From assembly GCA_037074765.1 (NCBI GenBank), contig JBAMDO010000073.1, forward strand, positions 181,168 through 245,167: a DNA stretch of 64,000 nt, given 5' to 3'. The notes beneath the pieces are model-generated. The model searched no databases and had not been told where the DNA came from. It worked only from the letters and a program-made list of their open reading frames with translations. Source of the stretch: Mansonella perstans (Eukaryota; Nematoda; Chromadorea; Rhabditida; Onchocercidae). The position numbers were made by a program, and so were the translations under genes. Below are positions 60,002-64,000 of the stretch, piece by piece (the first letter of the stretch is position 1; the number at the start of each line of letters is the position of its first letter).

Positions 60002-61905
60002 CTAGAAAAAATTTATGAAAAATTAGAAATAGAAAAGAGGAAGTAATTTTTAAATCGATAAAACTTTCAATCTTCTCTTTTTTTACTATCAATAATATGA
60101 CCAATGAAATCCCATTTCTAGCTTCTATTTAGTTCATAGCACTTTTCAGTTTCTATTGAAAATGTCAAAAGTTGCAATGCAATTATAATATTCAAAGCTA
60201 TCTTATACTGCTGTACACAATTCTCTCGTACTGTTATGTTTTGATGAATAAAAAAGCAACAATAACTTTCAAATTAATTTTTATTTTAAATCATTTTTAA
60301 ATTAATTTTCAATCATCAATTTTCAAGCACATTTTTGCTTCTTTTACATGGCTATTAGAAAATTTTGTGAGAAAAAATATTTCAAAGTTTGCGAAAGAAT
60401 TTGTTCTGCAGAGTAAAAGAAATTTATAAGGAAATTGTATAATTCCCAGTGGAAAATTAAAAATTAGACAAATGTTCCGTGTTTTTTGATCTTTAGCCTT
60501 TTTTTTTCATCTGTTAATTATCAAAAGCCTTTTCTTTTCTCTCGAGACTTTTAAAATTAAAAAGGCGATTTTTCTATTTGAACTAAAACAACAAGAGAAA
60601 TCCAAATGGTAGATTAGTTTTTTGCTCATCTATGCTTTCCTTGGCTTATATCATTGGCCCAAAAACTAATGGGCCATGTAAATATGCACAAATCTTATAT
60701 AGCTCTATCTTGAATCATTATTTTCAATATCTTCAAGAAATTTCACCCTCCTCAAATATTGGCTGAAATTAATTTTGTGCCATATCTTCATAAGCATTTC
60801 TCTCTCTCTCTCCCTCTCTCTCTCTCTCTCCATCTCTCTCTACCTATTTCCTACTCTCGATCGTTCTTAGTTTTGAAAAAATTAAACTTCCGATAAATTT
60901 GATACAAATAATACTACAATACAAAGCAAAGAGTAAGATTAAATTACTATTACTGCTAATTTTTAAATGTAATCTGGAATAAATTAAAACAGCAAAGAGA
61001 GTGATAAAAAAAAAATAGTAGAGGGGTCAAAAGTTGAAAGTTTTGGTTGAAAAAAATAGCAACAAACAGAATAGTAAGGTTCAAAGGTTAGCAAGTAGAA
61101 ATGTGGAACAATAAGATAAGATAGGGAGATAAAATGGACAAATAAGAGAATGTGAAATAATAAGGATTAGAAATGAAAATTGAAAAAATTTCTTTTGTAT
61201 CGTTTCAAGTGTACCATATGTCAAAAATTAAATTAAAATTTTTATATTTCAAATAATTTTACAAAAATTGAAATTATTTCAAAATTTGTTTATTTACAAA
61301 AATTTTTGAATACAATCAGCAATAATTTTTGTTTTTAAACAGTAAGCTTAACTTACATTGATAAGTCAAAACATACAAATGGTATATGGTAACAAATGGT
61401 GCAGTGAGAGAAATGAAAAATGAAATAGCAATGAAGAAGGAGAGAAAATGACGACGAAAAAATTGAAAAAACAATAAACAAAAAAACAATAATGGAAAGA
61501 AGACATGTATGAGAGAAAGAGGGAGAGTGAAGAGAGCGAGTGGAAAAGTTAAAAATAATTTAACTGATTCTAAAATGAAACAAATAAATGCGACAAATTT
61601 GTGCAAATTTATCGTATAATGAAATCAATTTTTGTTAACATTAATGTCTAACAAAATTTTTTCTAAATTCATCAAATTTCTCCTCATCTTTCAATTTTTT
61701 AAGCAAACATAAATTTTTGCAATGAAATTTTGATATGTAATAAATTTCAAATAATAACTTTTTTTTTGCGACCAAAACTTAACATTTGAAGTTACTTCTG
61801 CGAATTACAAGAATGACCATATATTATTCGATAACGAATGTAAGCATTCGATATTGAAGAAAGAAGAATTGATTAAAATTCTAATTTCTATTAAAATATA
61901 TTAAT
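60002..61905. other. No gene seen; AT-rich with TC microsatellite
   Basis: Mostly AT-rich sequence with a (TC)n tract at 60797-60846. The minus-strand frame at 61316-61606 is Phe/Leu-rich and coincides with a purine-rich tract on the plus strand; it is not taken as a gene. Confidence 0.5.
60797..60846. repeat. (TC)n microsatellite
   Basis: About 20 tc units with three short interruptions (ccc, cat, tac). Confidence 0.93.
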
Positions 61906-62172
61906 TTAAATACAATGTTCAATTTCTTTCATTAGCTTGGATGCTTTTTGAATGAAAGAGCAAATTAAATAGGTGTTAATTGCTGTATGTACTATGAAAT
62001 CTCTTTTATTTGGTTCTAGAATCTCGCCTGTGTTAATTGCAGACTTTAAATTCAGGAATAAATAATGAGTAGTCATATAGTTGAAAACATTGTACCATTC
62101 TAAATTACTTATACCACAATGTTTGCAAGAAGAGACTGGGATTGTGGAAATGATGGAAAAAAGCAATATCAT
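61906..62172 (-). CDS. Small secreted protein, 88 residues, single exon
   Basis: An ATG frame on the minus strand from 62172 to a TAA at 61906. The first 15 residues form a signal peptide (MILLFSIISTIPVSS), followed at once by CKHCG and ending EIEHC-I. A likely acceptor (aaatttgcag, minus strand, ending at 62190) lies 17 bases before the ATG, which supports a trans-spliced short transcript. With four cysteines and a compact polar body it could be a short secreted peptide, but no family is recognised. Codon use is typical of the coding exons here. Chance remains possible because there is only one exon. Confidence 0.5.
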   Translation of the reverse strand: MILLFSIISTIPVSSCKHCGISNLEWYNVFNYMTTHYLFLNLKSAINTGEILEPNKRDFIVHTAINTYLICSFIQKASKLMKEIEHCI

Positions 62173-64000
62173 ATATTTTGTAAAATTAACTGCAAATTTA
62201 AAATGTAATAATTTTTTAATTTATCGTAAATAACCATCTAATTACTGTACTCAATTTTACCGGTATTTCCGAGCTGGGCCGTTTTTCCCCGGTATTTCCG
62301 AACGGGTTGCTTTCTACCAAAAACAAGTGTTATGCTGCATTTTTTTAACATAAATTGAAGGGAAATTCAAAGGAACAAAAATAAATCATTTTCTCGCTCT
62401 TTCTTATGTCTTCTTCATTTCATTTAATTCTTTACAATTTCTCTAATTCAACTTTTCTCCTTTTTAACTATTTTTCTTTTATTCCATTGTGAATTCGATT
62501 TATGTAAGGTTGAAATTTAGTGAAAAAATTATTTGCATAAAAAGGCATTCAAGTTAACTTCATTTTCCAAAAGATGTTAAAAATGGAAAGGACAATTTCT
62601 CTAATCCTTATTGATATGTGAATTTTAATATAAGCAAAGCTAAACTATATTATTTAGATAGCCTAGGCTGGTTAGCTCTTTTTTCTTGATAACATACCTG
62701 AAATGCAGCCATATTTTATATCTAATCATCTATATATGCATAAAGCATGTGTAAAAATAATGATGATGATGATAAGTAGGAGGAAATGAAGTAAGAAGAA
62801 AAGGAAGAAAAATAGGAAACTGATTGGACTAAAAATTGAAAAAGGAAGGAAGCAATAATGGAAGATTCACTTTTAATGTCATTTGCTGCATCCTTCAACA
62901 AATAAATATAGCTTGACTCTCTTCCAAAAACGTCGAATTCTTCGGTCAACTTTATATTCGGTAAATTTCCTTTGTTTTAATCCAAATTTCTTTAATTATT
63001 TAAAAGATTTCCGATTGGAAATGATTTGTTTCGAATGAGGAAAGATACTTCCAAGCACTAAAGAAGTGATTAAGGATAATTATCAGTTCCAAATAAATTT
63101 TACACTCAATTTCTTGATCAATTTGGTCATTGTGTCATTGTTTGTTCCAGAAATTTGATTTAATATTTCAGCTTTTGAAAATTTGCACAATTTTACTTCC
63201 ATTCCCAACTAATTTCTTATTTGAAATGTTAATTGCATTTAGCAATAAGTGAATACCGTAATCCATTAAGTTGGACTGCTAAAATGTTTCACTAAATTAT
63301 TAATACCAACAATTTTTTTTTTTTTTTTTTTTTTGCATTTTACTTCTTTTGATATTCAGTGAACTTTACTAGAAAAAGGGGAGGAAAAGAAAAAGCCAAG
63401 AGTGAATAGGCAACGAACATTTCTCGATATTTTAGCCCAAAGGCCGTTTTACCACTTAAGACTGCCTTCTAAAAAAAAAAAGAAAAGCTCATTCCTTAGT
63501 TCATTCAAACTTATTTATTCAATCCTAATCAAATTTCAATAAACAAATTAAATTGAAGATAAAATTTTTTATTTCTCAAAATTACTTCCAATCTTTTTTT
63601 TTCGCAAATTTTTGTCATTTTCTTTCAATGAGAGAGAAGCCGACAAATAATTATTTAGTTATTTTCTTCGCAAATAATTTTTTTCATTGGAATAAATTGC
63701 AAAAGATTAATTTACAAGTTTTAAAAAAAAAAAAGAAACTGATTTGTAAAGACTTGCAAGTTAAAAGGAAAATTTTTTTTTTTCTTAATTTTAAATGACG
63801 TCTAAAAAGGAAGGAAAACAAGTGAGAGGGAGGAGAATAGAGGAAAAAAAAAAGAAAAAAAGATGATAGAAATATTTGATTATGCAATCAATTTTTTTTC
63901 AATTTTTTTCGTAAAGGCAATTTTTCAAAAAAAAAACTTTCAAATTTCATGATTTTAAGAAAGATGTATGAGAAGCACTTTTATTAGAGCTTTACGTCAC
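62173..64000. other. Mostly noncoding, two weak minus-strand coding candidates
   Basis: Apart from the candidate exon at 63340-63468, a frame at 62980-62860 (minus) reads NLPNIKLTEEFDVFGRESSY, then IYLLKDAANDIK, which looks protein-like but has no firm splice sites. A ccggtatttccga motif is repeated at 62259 and 62289. The end of the window is dominated by poly-A and poly-T tracts. Confidence 0.45.
63340..63468 (-). CDS. Possible terminal exon with one transmembrane segment
   Basis: Behind a very strong minus-strand acceptor (ttttctttttttttttag ending at 63469), a phase 0 frame of 42 residues reads KAVLSGKTAFGLKYREMFVA, then a hydrophobic YSLLAFSFPPLFLVKF, and ends EYQKK with a stop. A donor (CTA/gtaaag) inside would allow an earlier exit. 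The form, basic stretch then one membrane helix then short charged end, resembles small membrane-complex subunits, but I cannot name one. The upstream exons would lie beyond 63.5 kb and probably outside the window. Confidence 0.33.
   Translation of the reverse strand, partial: KAVLSGKTAFGLKYREMFVAYSLLAFSFPPLFLVKFTEYQKK

Noticed and set aside
1..64000. tRNA, rRNA, CRISPR, bacterial (Wolbachia-type) insert or retrotransposon genes
   Set aside because: No cloverleaf with A and B boxes, no rRNA stretch, no spacer-repeat array, no intronless bacterial-type gene and no reverse transcriptase or integrase motif was seen by eye. A tRNAscan or BLAST run would be needed to exclude weak cases.

Overview
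The window looks like nuclear DNA of a parasitic nematode, most likely a spirurid or filarial worm. The DNA is very AT-rich, the genes are cut into many small exons, and introns are mostly gt..ttcag with some gttagt donors. Several first exons sit just behind a TTTCAG-type acceptor of the kind used for spliced-leader trans-splicing. All gene models were read by eye: acceptors, donors and reading phase were matched by hand, so exon edges are predictions.

Layout. 270-2326 (+): 3' part of a single-pass membrane protein. 4620-8361 (+): a secreted mosaic protein with EB-like cysteine modules, one per exon, followed by a C-type lectin domain. 10.4-12.0 kb (+): fragments of an uncertain acidic protein. 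13955-15374 (-): a probable secreted or membrane protein with a charged tail. 17886-21817 (+): a four-helix membrane protein resembling LAPTM4. 25.2-30.2 kb (+): exons of one or two unrecognised genes. 32277-34619 (+): GINS subunit PSF1. 34.6-40.5 kb: protein-poor, full of minisatellites, but carrying a clear miR-44/61/279-family hairpin at 38.5 kb. 40.5-42.3 kb: a second hairpin and some orphan exons. 44015-45775 (-): secreted cysteine-rich protein. 48148-49470 (+): NAA10 N-terminal acetyltransferase. 49604-50153: a hAT-like MITE. 52336-53956 (-): a protein built of DPNYQTLA/DIFGxDK repeats. 55715-58188 (+): BROX (BRO1-domain protein with a CaaX end). 58.2-64 kb: mostly noncoding, with a small secreted ORF and orphan terminal exons on the minus strand.

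The three confidently named genes (PSF1, NAA10, BROX) are housekeeping genes for DNA replication, N-terminal acetylation and ESCRT/nuclear-envelope biology. No operon is evident: neighbours are kilobases apart and on mixed strands. The most distinctive items are the modular lectin gene, which was built by tandem duplication of exon plus intron and contains a probable GC-AG intron, the microRNA hairpin, the DPNYQ repeat protein and the hAT MITE. No wholly new system could be demonstrated from the sequence alone.
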